From: Ananas comosus
Taxonomy: Eukaryota; Streptophyta; Magnoliopsida; Poales; Bromeliaceae
Length of the DNA: 64,000 nucleotides
Reading direction: 5' to 3'
Assembly (NCBI RefSeq): GCF_001540865.1
Contig: NC_033621.1
Coordinates: 10,246,832-10,310,831 of the forward strand
A model generated the notes under the pieces. That model did not search any database. It was given only the letters and a program-made list of their open reading frames with translations, and was not told the origin of the DNA. This document shows, piece by piece, positions 33,486 to 44,110 of the stretch; positions within the stretch are counted from its first letter, which is position 1, and the number at the start of each line of letters is the position of its first letter. The position numbers and the translations under genes are program-made.

Positions 33486-36400
33486 ATGGACATCTTTTCA
33501 TTCAAGTACGAATCTGCAAAGCGTGCTGTGCTTAGAATCTTGCTCGATGGGTCCGCACACAAGATGTACGTGGAGGCGTGGAGGGGAGTCGGGGCAACCG
33601 CTTTACTCCGAGAGGTGGCGGAAGAGGTCGAGGCGCGGGGGAAGCGCAAGTTTGAGACGGTGATCCAGGTGGTGCTGCCCGCACCATTTCGGAACGGCAG
33701 GGAGATGCAGAGGGCGGTGGCGGAGCAGCTGAATCTTCTACTACCATTACCTCCTTCGGTGACGGCTGCTGCTTTCGACGCGGCGGACGAAGACGACGAC
33801 TTCTCGGGTGTGGAATTCAGCTATAGAGACCCGCTTTCGGAGGTCGCTGAGGAGATAAACAGAGCCGTGAGGGATCGTAGTGGTGTGCTGCTCGTCCTTT
33901 GCAATAATATTGCGGGTGGCAAATTAATCGACGCTAATGGTTTGGGTATTCCTATCGATAGGCAGGGGAGCCAGAATGCGGTCTTGTGGACCTCTGGGAT
34001 GAATATTAGCAGGGAAGGTGCGTCAGCAAGTGCGGATTTGATTGTAAAGATTGAGCCACCGAACAAAGCTGCCGCACTTGATCTTGTGTACAAGGAGGCC
34101 GTCAGGATTGCCCGTTACATTGACGAGAGCAGCGGTGGGCGCTTGCGGACCACCCCACTAATAGTCCTCCACTGCTTTTGGTATTGCCTGCTGTTGTTGC
34201 GTAGAGCAGCGTTTAATCCATCGGCACTACTACTACCCGATGGTGGTCGGCCCCTGGAAGCTGCTGTCAAGTATTTTGTATGCGACGGAATTTTACAAGG
34301 AGATGATGCGGCGGCGTGGGAGATTGGGAAAGCACTAGCTCCGGTGATTGGATCCATAGTAAATGATCAATATTGGCAGGAAGAAATAACCTCTTCCACT
34401 TGGACACCGAGGCTGTCTGAGTTGCGGTTGCCCCCGAAAACTTTGTTGATCGACTCTATCACACAAGGAGATTGGGTAAAATCATTGTCATTGGAGACGA
34501 AGAGTTACCGTTGGATCTCAATATGCTCTCCTCAAAATAATAATCCAGAGCCATGGGATTTCCTATCCAAATTATATGGCAGTTCAGTCATGTCTGATGT
34601 TTCATCCTTTTCTGGGCATTTTGAGAAAACACTCAAAGCTCTACCATACGACTTCTTCGACCATTTCAGCAACGTTCGAGTGCTGGACCTTCTCGGCTGC
34701 ATAGTAAGTCCTATAGGACATTCCTCCTTTCTTCGTCTTTGCAACCTGAGAATGCTTAGGCTGGAGCGGTGTGAAGTAACTTCTCTTGATCCTAATTCTC
34801 ATTCGTCAGCACCAGAGGGACGACGAGAACCAATACTTTTTGATAACTTATGGGTCCTGAATTTATACAACTCGGATGCCGGTGCATTTCTTCTAGCAGG
34901 GAAAGCCTTTGAGCTCATGCCTAATCTTTTGGAGCTCGATCTCAAAGAAGGAACTTCTCTCCTACACCAAATAGCTCTGAATGAACTTCGAGAGCACATG
35001 CACAGATTGGAAGTTTTGAAACTATCAGGGAACGTCAGTACTAACTTTTTGCCAAGGAGCCTATCAATGGCAATCAGCCTCAAAGAGCTTATTCTCAACG
35101 ATTGCAACGGGTTAGAATATCTAAACTTCAATCTCCCTGCAACAATTGAAACAATCAGCCTACAAAGGTGCGCATCGCTAAAAGAGGTGGAGCTAGTCGA
35201 CCCTGCAGCAGCTCCTTTGCCCAACCTCAAGACCTTCCGCCTCAGCGGCTCTAAGCTGATCGCCAAGCTCTCCCCACAGGGATGCCGTAAGTTGGAGAAC
35301 GTAGACCTACAGGAATTGACGGGGCTCGAGGTGCTCGATCTTTCATGCACCACAATAAAAGCGGTGGATATCAGCAAACTCTCACAACTGAAGCAATTAT
35401 TTCTCCTCGGATGCGAGCAACTCCGTAGAGTAGCCGGTCTTGATAAAGGACCAAGACTAGATGTGCTGTACTTGGATAACTACAATGGCGGCGGTGCTTG
35501 CGACGTCGATCCGTGCCTTGATTCCTTTCAAAATCAAAGACAAAGTGAGTTAACCAAGGAAACTAATGATGCTGATCAAAGATTATTCCATGCTCATGTG
35601 GTCGTGAAGGATGTTAGGCTCTTCCGGTCACTTCGTGATGCTTTTCCTGACTCAAGCAGAGCAAAATCCCGCTTCCATATCCACGTCAAGGGTTCTTCAA
35701 CTGCTAAGAGAGGCACTAATATTGGTACTACCACCAGATCGAATGCTACTATAACGTCGGCATCATGTTATGCAGATGTTTTAAACACTATGATCGATCG
35801 TCACCGTCGACATCACCCGTCGCCACCTGCTATGCACCTGAATAATCACATAGAGGTTGATGGAGGTTGCGATTCTCGAATAGTAGAGGAAATTGGATTT
35901 ACAAGTATAATGGCATTTGCTAATTCTTTATTTATTCGTGGCAACACATCTAATTTTACCATCAGCATTCCATTAAGAGATCTCAAATGTTTACGCATTA
36001 AGAGGTGCCCTAACATGGAGTTTATCTTCTCCTGGGGGGATGAGTATAATTATTTGTTGGAATCAGAGAGCATATGGCTCAGCCAACTTCCGAGGCTCAA
36101 AGCTTTATGTAGAGAAGGAAGGATTGAGCAACTGAAGCATATTGACTTGGAGTTTTGTGCGAGACTAGAATACGTATTTTCCTCACTCTCGGAGCTACAC
36201 GAGTTGGAAACAATCAAAATCCGTTATTGCTGCAATCTAAAGGCAATTTTCATCGTTGATTATGTTTGTTATCCAAAGCTACTTCCGAAACTGAGGTCCA
36301 TCCATCTACAAGCGCTTCCAAAGCTACGGCACATATGCGAGCCTAACATTAATGCTCCGTTGCTAGAGGAGCTCAAGTTGAGAGGGTGTTTTAATCTCAG

Positions 36401-36575
36401 AAAGCTTCCTCTTGTTGGCCAGTCAAACGCTCGTTCAGTGAGAGCTGTGAAGATTAGCTGCGAGAAGTATTGGTGGGATAAGCTACAACGGTATGGTTTA
36501 AAATCCTATCGCCTCTCTTCTCTCTACAACCCAAAATTTTCTCCTGATTATAAGAAGCCTATGAAAGCTAGATAG
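33486..36575 (+). CDS. NB-LRR-like protein with degenerate nucleotide-binding site (paralogue 1)
   Basis: A 1029-residue single-exon frame, related by architecture to plant NB-LRR resistance proteins of the RPS2/At4g27190 type. It opens almost directly on an NB-ARC-like fold. The P-loop equivalent WRGVGATALL (32-41) has Ala37 where Lys is essential. FETVIQVV (56-63) resembles RNBS-A. VLLVLCNN (134-141) replaces the Walker B LLVLDD. NAVLWTSG (164-171) has Gly where RNBS-B has Arg. TTPLIV (222-227) stands for GLPL, and YFVCDGILQG suggests the winged-helix part. Leucine-rich repeats run from about residue 393, then a linker with RHRRHHPSPP (from 772), more LRRs, and a C-terminal VRAVKISCEKYWWDKL. 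The ATG lies in a good context (GCCATGG), and no upstream coiled coil is coded. Nucleotide hydrolysis is unlikely; a signalling, decoy or helper role is inference. Confidence 0.9.
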   Translation: MDIFSFKYESAKRAVLRILLDGSAHKMYVEAWRGVGATALLREVAEEVEARGKRKFETVIQVVLPAPFRNGREMQRAVAEQLNLLLPLPPSVTAAAFDAADEDDDFSGVEFSYRDPLSEVAEEINRAVRDRSGVLLVLCNNIAGGKLIDANGLGIPIDRQGSQNAVLWTSGMNISREGASASADLIVKIEPPNKAAALDLVYKEAVRIARYIDESSGGRLRTTPLIVLHCFWYCLLLLRRAAFNPSALLLPDGGRPLEAAVKYFVCDGILQGDDAAAWEIGKALAPVIGSIVNDQYWQEEITSSTWTPRLSELRLPPKTLLIDSITQGDWVKSLSLETKSYRWISICSPQNNNPEPWDFLSKLYGSSVMSDVSSFSGHFEKTLKALPYDFFDHFSNVRVLDLLGCIVSPIGHSSFLRLCNLRMLRLERCEVTSLDPNSHSSAPEGRREPILFDNLWVLNLYNSDAGAFLLAGKAFELMPNLLELDLKEGTSLLHQIALNELREHMHRLEVLKLSGNVSTNFLPRSLSMAISLKELILNDCNGLEYLNFNLPATIETISLQRCASLKEVELVDPAAAPLPNLKTFRLSGSKLIAKLSPQGCRKLENVDLQELTGLEVLDLSCTTIKAVDISKLSQLKQLFLLGCEQLRRVAGLDKGPRLDVLYLDNYNGGGACDVDPCLDSFQNQRQSELTKETNDADQRLFHAHVVVKDVRLFRSLRDAFPDSSRAKSRFHIHVKGSSTAKRGTNIGTTTRSNATITSASCYADVLNTMIDRHRRHHPSPPAMHLNNHIEVDGGCDSRIVEEIGFTSIMAFANSLFIRGNTSNFTISIPLRDLKCLRIKRCPNMEFIFSWGDEYNYLLESESIWLSQLPRLKALCREGRIEQLKHIDLEFCARLEYVFSSLSELHELETIKIRYCCNLKAIFIVDYVCYPKLLPKLRSIHLQALPKLRHICEPNINAPLLEELKLRGCFNLRKLPLVGQSNARSVRAVKISCEKYWWDKLQRYGLKSYRLSSLYNPKFSPDYKKPMKAR

Positions 36576-36621
36576 TTATGGAGCACAGCTCTGCTCCAAT
36601 GTTCATATGCATGGTGAACCA

Positions 36622-36657
<36 letters not shown>

Positions 36658-36985
36658 ACTTGTATATTTGTGTGTATACACTCTCACGTGTGCTTAATCG
36701 TGTGCATCTATATATATCGATGTTAGCCAAGTTCTTCATATGCTTTGGAGAAATAAGCTAACCATAGCGCAGCATGGTCTCTCTTTTCTATTTATAGGTG
36801 TGTGAGTTTGTCTATGTACATGTGTAAAACATATTATATATATATATATATTTTTGATTTCTTGAGACTTGGAGTATGTAACAAAGAAAATGTCTGAGTG
36901 TGTATTTGACTCTTTATTGATGACAATAAGGACAACATATATTAATTTTTTGTATCTTATTTTCTACTCTCTATCCCTGATTGTT
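36576..36985 (+). other. 3' flank conserved with the second gene cassette
   Basis: Similarity to 61774-62165 continues past the stop: ATGGTGAACCATCTCTCTCT, GTTCTTCATATGCTTT, TTGAGACTTGGAGTATGTAA and ATGACAATAAGGA. It contains (CT)n/(TA)n runs at 36622-36655. This is probably 3' UTR and the end of the duplicated unit. Confidence 0.6.
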
Positions 36986-37984
36986 TTCTCAAAGTTGTGT
37001 GAACAAATTCTATTTGCATTAATTTATGTTACACAACTGATAAATTACACAAAATGATAATGTAGTCAAGGTTTTCTAATACTTTTTTGCATGATTATTT
37101 AGTTCCTACGTTAATAGCTGGATAAATTTGAATTGAATTAGCAAAACCTATGTAAATTTGTGAAATTCTTTTTGTAGATCGGCCTGCTTTGATTCTAGCT
37201 AGAGAGCTCCAAAGAATAAATAAATAAATAAGTAAATAAAGTACTCTCGAAGGAACACGAAAAGACTTTACATTCTCTATTAGATCTTGTGAATTAATAT
37301 TAACGTTCCCTATTAATTACAACCGCTTATAAAACTATCAAATAGTGTTTATTATCTACTTTCTAATTCTTGGATCAAATACTACTCAACCTACAACCAC
37401 TTATATAACCCACGGAATCCAAAGGCTAAAATAATGGAAAGCATACACTATTCCTCTGCTGTCGATAGTATTATAGCTTTACTCCTCTATAACATCCTGT
37501 AAATTAGTAGGTTGTGATTTATTCCTCTGCTAAGTAATGTTTGAAGGTCTTATTTAAATCATTATTATTAGCTAATGTTTTTGGCATTATTGATTGAGAA
37601 ATTTTAACATTTTTTATCAAAATTTCTCAAAATTGAAGTCAGTTTATTGGCCTTTACTTACTCCATCAAGAAAATCAGAATTAATGGATGACTCTGTTTG
37701 TTGGTGTGTGGTATGTGGGAGTTCCATTCCGACTCTGATTTACAGGTGATGAGAATTTCTCATTCACAACTTTTCTAATATGGTTTAGAAGGCTGGATTG
37801 AAAATTGAATTCAGGCAACACGAAACTGGTTCTTAAATTCAAAATGTGGCTAGGCCACGTTTCTTCGGACCATGGACGAGAACGGCGCCCCGGCCTGTAG
37901 GCTTTATTCAAAATGTGTTTCTTAAATTTAAGTTACGGCCTGTAAATGCAAACTGCCAATCAAATTATAACCTTGTCTTATACA
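36986..37984. other. Intergenic stretch
   Basis: No element ends or coding sequence recognised. An AAATAAATAAATAAGTAAAT microsatellite-like tract lies near 37215-37240. Confidence 0.5.
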
Positions 37985-38275
37985 TTGAAGGAAGAAAAAT
38001 TAACTTTTAGGACATGCTTGTTTCACCAAAAATTAGAGTTGGGTGAAGTCATTTTCGGCCATAAATAACAATTTTCGTTATTTGATTTGTCGTAAATTAA
38101 ATTCGCCTGTAACTCCATGTTTCCAAAACACCATAATTGACTTCGCCCCGGTGGCAGTGATACCGAAGAAAGAGGTAGAAAACAATGATGAAAAATTAAT
38201 TGTTGTAACTCTTTTCACCCTCTTATCTTCTAACATGAAAATTTTTGTATAACAAATAGTAATGAAAAAATAGTT
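37985..38275. mobile_element. Probable miniature element relic (GTTTCACCAAAA type)
   Basis: CTTGTTTCACCAAAAATTAGAG and the following ATAACTCCA-like, CACCATAATTGACTTCG and AACAATGATGAAAAATTAA segments parallel 52515-52750. Only the left end is convincing. Confidence 0.35.
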
Positions 38276-39280
38276 GGCTAAAGAGTTGATGGTTGGTACC
38301 GAGATTCCAAGTTCGAAGCACAGTTATTTTATATTTCTAGCTGAATTAATTTTTTAAAAAATGAACGAAATGGTTGCTTGCTACCTTGCCATCAGAAAAT
38401 AAAATATATATATATAGGATAACGATAGTTAAAAAACCCTCAACTTCCAATCAAGTAAATAGCAATAGAAAAATAATTTTCATGTGGACTTTAGTTCAAC
38501 TAGTAAGTCACTATTAATTTCAAAACCAATTCCGGGCAAAATCAATTCGCGATAATGTCAAATTCTTGTCAAGTTTTACTCATTTTCACAAATAATATTA
38601 GGTCAATCAATGTTTAATAACTAATAGAATCATTAAATTTGAATTTGATTAAACAGGGGTATACCCTATTTGAGAGTACAAATAAGGTTCAGTTGGAAAG
38701 CGATAAGCGAAGCAAGCTAAAGTAAACAGGGAAACAAGAAAAGAAGCGAAAACAGGGAAGAGGCCCCAACAGAACAAGAAGAATGAAGGAGATTTGGAAG
38801 CCAACATAGTTGCAGAACAGCTGCAAAACACTCGGCCGTCGGCGAGACCACAGTTTAATCATCCTTCCCCGAGCGACATCTTCCACAATCGCACCATGCA
38901 GAGAATGCTCTGTCCCAGGAATTCGCTCTGATGGAAAAAATATAAAAGATGAGTGGAAAAAATAAAAAGATGAAATTTTAACATTTTAACTTAATAAAAT
39001 ATAAAAATTCAAATGGAAAAAATAAAAAGATGAGTGGGTCTCGATCGGAAAGACAAAGTTAACGAGGCTATTTCATAACGTCATATGGTTGAGGCGGTCT
39101 CTATACATTTTTACCGAAAATCAGAGTAAGTGGAAAATTATTTTTTTTAAAAAAACCTTGACCCCCAAAGGTGTAATAGACCCGCCACAAATATAGAGAA
39201 TTTTTAAAATAAACGGACAGAATCTCCGCTGTATTTGCATTGTTGGGAATCCAGCACTCGCCCCGGTACCGGATCTTGTG
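38276..39280. other. Intergenic stretch with unassigned open frames
   Basis: A GC-richer patch at 38690-38900 has two overlapping short minus-strand frames with hydrophobic, signal-like content, but no recognisable family. Two near-repeats around GATGAGTGG...AAAAATAAAAAGATGA lie at 38948-39035. No gene call is justified. Confidence 0.4.
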
Positions 39281-39292
39281 AATCCACAACTC

Positions 39293-39304
39293 GCTCTGAT
39301 ACCG
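39293..39304 (-). other. Primer binding site downstream of the Copia LTR
   Basis: The minus strand reads CGGTATCAGAGC just beyond the LTR end, a near-perfect tRNA-Met primer site. Its position means the LTR at 39328-39932 also served as a 5' LTR. Confidence 0.7.
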
Positions 39305-39327
39305 ACTGCTGTAGATTCGGTATCGAT

Positions 39328-39932
39328 TGTTGGGATTCCGCAACGGAAGCGTCGAATCGACTTTTTATCATAAACCCGTCTCCTCAGCAAAAGTTGATAC
39401 AATCACAAAAGAGAGAAAAACCAAAACAGAAAATATGCGAGTAAAATAAGATTTATTAAATAAGAGAAGATTATACCTGACTCCTCTTCTACAACAGAGT
39501 AGCTATAACCCGAGCCCTTTTTTTGAATCTCTTCTGCCATTCTCTCGTCTTTTATAAATCTAAAAGACAACTCTCTTTCTCTCTGACATGCACCCGTGCA
39601 CTAAGTGCATGCAACCGGCCAACTCTCTCTCTCTGGTACAATCCACCAAAGAGCTTCAACTTTTTGACCGTACTTCCTCTCCAAAAGCACCCCACATGGT
39701 GCTTATATAATGTTTACAATAAAACGTACCCAAATCCTAATATATTTAGGATTCCTACTCTAATAAATATTTAAATCTATATTTAGTTTATCTCCAATAG
39801 ATTTAAATATTTATCCTAATCTAGTTAGATTTATACTCTAATTAATATATAAATCTTAATTTATCTCCAACAGATTTAAATATTAATTCTTATCCAACTA
39901 GAATTAATCTACAAATCTAACCAAATCCTAAC
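39328..39932 (-). mobile_element. Copia-type LTR shared by two element bodies
   Basis: On the minus strand it runs from TGTTAGGATTTGGTTAG to GCGGAATCCCAACA (605 bp). The upstream side has the classic polypurine tract AAGGTGGAGAT next to gag-pol; the downstream side has a primer site. This PPT-LTR-PBS order indicates a tandem retrotransposon arrangement or unequal recombination. Confidence 0.7.
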
Positions 39933-39944
39933 AATCTCCACCTT

Positions 39945-41085
39945 GGTTGTCTTTTTAGTCTTCAACCGCTGCGTCGAGCTCACCATGCAAGCTCCACCTT
40001 GAGCTTGTCTCCTCCGCTCGATGTCGCCGCACCCGTCGCTCCGCCTCGAGCGACTGCACCACCGTAAACTTTTGCAACCCAAACCGTCTTCGCTCCCGTT
40101 CTGACTGTGCTCCCGTTTTGACTGTGCTCCCGTTCATAACGTATAAGTTCCCACGCTTGTTCGCCTCGCACACGACCCGATCTCGCTTTCGGACCCTCAT
40201 AGCTCCACCTGAAGCCGAAAAATTGCAACCCTTCGAGTCCAACGCGCCTAACGAGATCAAATTTCGATTCAAACCAGGAACATGCCGCACACCTGTCAGC
40301 ATCCTCACAACCCCATCGTGCATTCAGATCTTCACCGTGCTAACTCTCAAAACTTTGCACGCCATACCGTTCCCTATCAAAGCCTTTCCACCCTTAATTT
40401 CCTTATAAGTGGCAAAAGACTTCTTCTCCGGGCATACGTGGAAGGAACACGCCGAATCGAGCACCCACGCATCATCCGAAATTTTACACCTCTGGTCGCC
40501 GCATACAGCATATCTGAATCGATCGTTTCCGACTCTATCGCCTGCACTGTCGCTGATACCGTCTCATCCTGGTTCACAACAATTTTCTCTCTTTCTGTCG
40601 TTTTAACTTCTTCAGATCATCCTGAAGTTTTCGACAATTGCGCTTGATATGCCCTTTCCTGCGACAGTAAAAGCACTCTACCTCAGATACCGACTTCTTC
40701 CGTCGATCTCCGGTCGCCGATATTGTTGCCTCCTTCTTTGCTGTCACAACCAAAGCAGTATCCCGGCCCTGTGTGCCGGACTCCTAAGTCATCTTCCGCA
40801 TCTCATTTGAGAGAAGCACCGCCGTGACCATCTCCATGCTTATAGTCTCTTTGCCATAAAGCAACGTGGTCACCAGATTCTCATATGTCGCTGGTAGCGA
40901 AGATAGTAAAATCAGCGCCTTATCTTCGTCATCCAGATTGACTCCGATGCTAGTCAACTGGGCCACCACCTTGTTGAACTTGTTAAGATGCTCATGTAGG
41001 CTTGACGCTTCCTGCATCCGCAGCGTAAACAGTCGCTACTTTAGATACAGCCTGTTCGTCAGAGATTTGGTCATGTACAGATCTT
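39945..41085 (-). pseudogene. Copia gag-protease-GAG_pre-integrase fragment
   Basis: Minus-strand pieces in order: gag of UBN2 type (MTKSLTNRLYLK, LHEHLNKFNKVVAQL, LILLSSLPATYENLVTTLL), a zinc knuckle CFYCRRKGHIKRNC (40675-40634, C-x2-C-x4-H-x4-C), a protease start DSACSFHVCP near 40459-40430, and a pre-integrase domain VRHVPGLNRNLISLGALDSKG followed by GNLYVMNGSTV (about 40290-40115). Frameshifts separate the knuckle from the protease, and a stop precedes the pre-integrase part. Integrase, RT and RNase H are deleted; the remnant joins the polypurine tract directly. Confidence 0.8.
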
Positions 41086-41163
41086 CTAATTTATCTCAAA
41101 TAGATTTAAATATTAATTCTTATTCAACTAAAATTAATGTACAAATCTAACCAAATCCTAACA
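41085..41163 (-). mobile_element. 5' LTR remnant fused to gag
   Basis: The first ~80 bp of the same LTR (TGTTAGGATTTGGTTAG on the minus strand) run directly into gag coding sequence near 41085. The rest of the LTR, the primer site and the gag start have been deleted. The segment repeats 39853-39932. Confidence 0.7.
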
Positions 41164-44105
41164 TGCACGGCATAGCATATAGTACAAATTAACAACCAGA
41201 CCTCCACTCACACACATAATAAGAGGATGTATAAGGATCATCATATTACATCAAACAGCTAGTCGTCCTTAGTCACGTCCATTCCATAATCATTCACATT
41301 CATCCTAGAAGTTGAAATAATCTCCCACACGAGGACTTCCCATTTAAAACTCTAATTTTGCGAAAAATCTCGAGAAAATCAATTTATAAATATTTCCCAC
41401 ACGGAAACCATTAGTTTGAAAACGCTATCACGAGGGGTAGAAAATCATTAATAGAAATCTGTGTTCAAAACCACATGTGTTCAAAAATCACGAATGATCG
41501 AAATCATGAGTATCCAAAACACATAAATACATCATCCAAAAAACTACGAGTATAAAACACCAACTGAACCACATGTATCATCTACTATCAGGTGTAGGGG
41601 TGAACTATACTATCACCTATTTATCTAATGCTAGGTATGAAGTAATCAAGAACGTATACCGTAGATCGAAACCTCTATGACCGCCCATTAGCTATGGCCT
41701 CACGCACCGTCCTAACCCTCACTGCCTAAGCTACCTGAAAAAAATGGGGGGGTGAGAACATGTAAACAAATCTCCCTCTCTCAGTGGGTATCGCAAGCTG
41801 ATGAAAGCAAGCTGTACCCACTAGCAAATAGAGAGGTAAACAGTAGTAGTAACAAGCAAATCGGGTATGATAACAATGAATAATATCCACCGGTAATTAC
41901 CAAAGAAGTTATTACTGTAAAGTGAGATAATAAAGCAACGACCAACTATAATCAATAGTCAAATTAGTGCAATAGAAATGATAAATGAACTGGAAACAAT
42001 CGTAATGACGGTATGAATTACCGCTACTGCAAAGGGAGATAGAGAAATGACTATACGTCAACTACAACTGATAACACAAGTATACCCAATCTATACTGCC
42101 ATGTCGGTCTAAGGATATCAGGCAAACAACAACCGCTTTGTCTAGCATATAACCCTAGCAAATTGCCGCTGGGCTCACAAGTTGGCAACCAACCACTTTT
42201 TCTAAAAAGAACACCCTCCTGCGGAGGATCAGCCTGCTGGTGTTTGTGAAATGTTGTCGAACTATGGCGATCGATGTGAATATGATCAATAGCCAACCGT
42301 CAATGAATGGCCGACAATCACCGCCCTTTGGGCACACCGACTAATAGATCAATGAAGCATAAAGAAACACGAGTACCGACCATTCAGGTCAACTAGGATG
42401 GACAAGCTCAACACCCTCTCAAGTATGCAAGTACGTACCAACCACTCAAATCAACAAGAAAGTACGACGCCAACAATGACAAGAGTATAGGGAAACCGAC
42501 CACTTTGGTCAACTAAGGTGTATCCACCAGAACCGACCTCTCGGGTCAACAACAACAATAGTATAGGGGAACCGACCACTCTAGTCAATTGAAAAGTGTG
42601 AGATCAATGACACTATAAGTACACACGCACCGACCATTCAGGTCAACAGGAATATGAATGCAAGTGTCACTATCGCTGTACTTCTATATCATGGCAAACA
42701 GGAGAGTATACAAAGTAGAGCAAGGGTCGAAGTCATGTAGTGAATATCTCAAGCACTGAATATGTATATATATAAGCAGTAGAAGGTAAGGATGAAGGGA
42801 ACATCACCGAACGTGCACCACTGAACCGACTTCAAATCGAAGTACCCACTTGTGTCCGTTGCCGTGTATAGCTCCGACAAGGTGAGGGGCCCCGACCAGA
42901 CCTATGACCGGTCCACTGAGTCAAGATTTAATCCACATGACTCAAAACACATCACACACGAACCCAAAACGGCCCGGGAAAATAGTTTCCCAAAATCAAT
43001 CCCCAAACTCGCCGGGAGTCCCGAAAACGCACCGAGATGCCCCTGGGACCCACGAAACATCCCTAAACGCATTGACTCACACCGAGAGTCACCCACTATT
43101 CCAAAACACACCTATTTGGGTGTCCGGATAGCAAACACAAGTCTCCAGGTCAACCCGGTCATCAGCGACCGATCGTTCACCATCGGGCTTTCAGAAATGT
43201 CCACTTTAGCACCGGATGCGTCCACCACTCGTTTGTCGCCTCCGAACACAAAAGGCGACCCTCGGCGACCAGCCAACAAGGCTAGGAGATGATTTTCAGG
43301 GTGACCACACAGCTGGAAACTCAGCGCGATGCAAAATCGTGTTCTACCAGCGATTTTGCCAAAAAACACATCGAAACCCTTCCGCCACTCATAAACAAAC
43401 TCCGAACTTCACAGATGGTGGTAGCAACAAGCCAACAGGGCTTGGTGGGGTATCTAGGGCATTTGAATTCAACAATTAGTCAAGAGGTCGCTAATAGCGA
43501 TTACACACTGTCCGAGGCTGTGCGCAGGATCCCCATTGCATACAATTTGCAATCAGCCCAACATTGCATTAATTACAGTTCAATTAATACATAAATATGA
43601 GTTTCGAGCTCGTTACACCGATCCACGTCGCAATGGATCCGTCCAACCAGCTGATTTGATTCATCTAGACACGATGAAGCCTGTGCACGCTGTTCGAAGG
43701 GCGATCGACAGCTGGACGGCTTCGAAACAGCAAAAAAACCCTCCAAAAGCATGCTCCCGGAAGCCGCCAAGTCTCGCGTGCATACCAGAGCATCTCATAT
43801 CATAGCAAAGTTGAGCACGGGTCTCCGCAAGACCCTAGGAGTGAGATACTCATGCTTTGGTTGCTCGCCGAAGTCTCATGTGGCCGAAAAGAGAAGCTCG
43901 GCCAAAACAGCCACTATAATCCACCTTGGCAGCATCCAGCAGAGGCTAGGGCATCATGTGGGAGGCGGCCGGCAGCCCGCAACACGATAAGGTGAGCCCC
44001 GGCCAGGAAAGGGTCGCCGCACCCAGGGGAGTCGACCGGGACCTCTGGCCGCAGGTAGGAGGCAGCGGTGGCGCGACGTGGCCTGGCGCGGTGCCAGCGA
44101 TCCCA
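41164..44105 (-). mobile_element. Antisense gypsy-type LTR relic (part 1)
   Basis: The reverse complement contains the CCCTCGTGATAGCG segment, the TCACCCCCCCAT module, ACCCACTGAG near 41790 and a GTGGGTACTTCGATTTGAAG stretch near 42850 that matches 14320. Five or more GACC...GGTCGG units lie inverted at 42370-42660. The GC-richer stretch at 42850-44105 has long but unsupported frames. It is interrupted at 44106 by a solo LTR and continues after 46821. Confidence 0.45.
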
Positions 44106-44110
44106 AGCGA
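44106..44110. repeat. Target site duplication AGCGA (left)
   Basis: Paired with 46817-46821. A 5-bp direct repeat exactly flanks the solo LTR. Confidence 0.85.

Noticed and set aside
34799..35377. 192-codon minus-strand frame, with a twin at 59970-60548
   Set aside because: Antisense shadow of the conserved LRR coding region in both paralogues; conservation is explained by the sense frame.
42852..43292. 146-codon frame in GC-richer DNA
   Set aside because: Several overlapping frames are equally long on both strands, and the region belongs to an antisense LTR relic.
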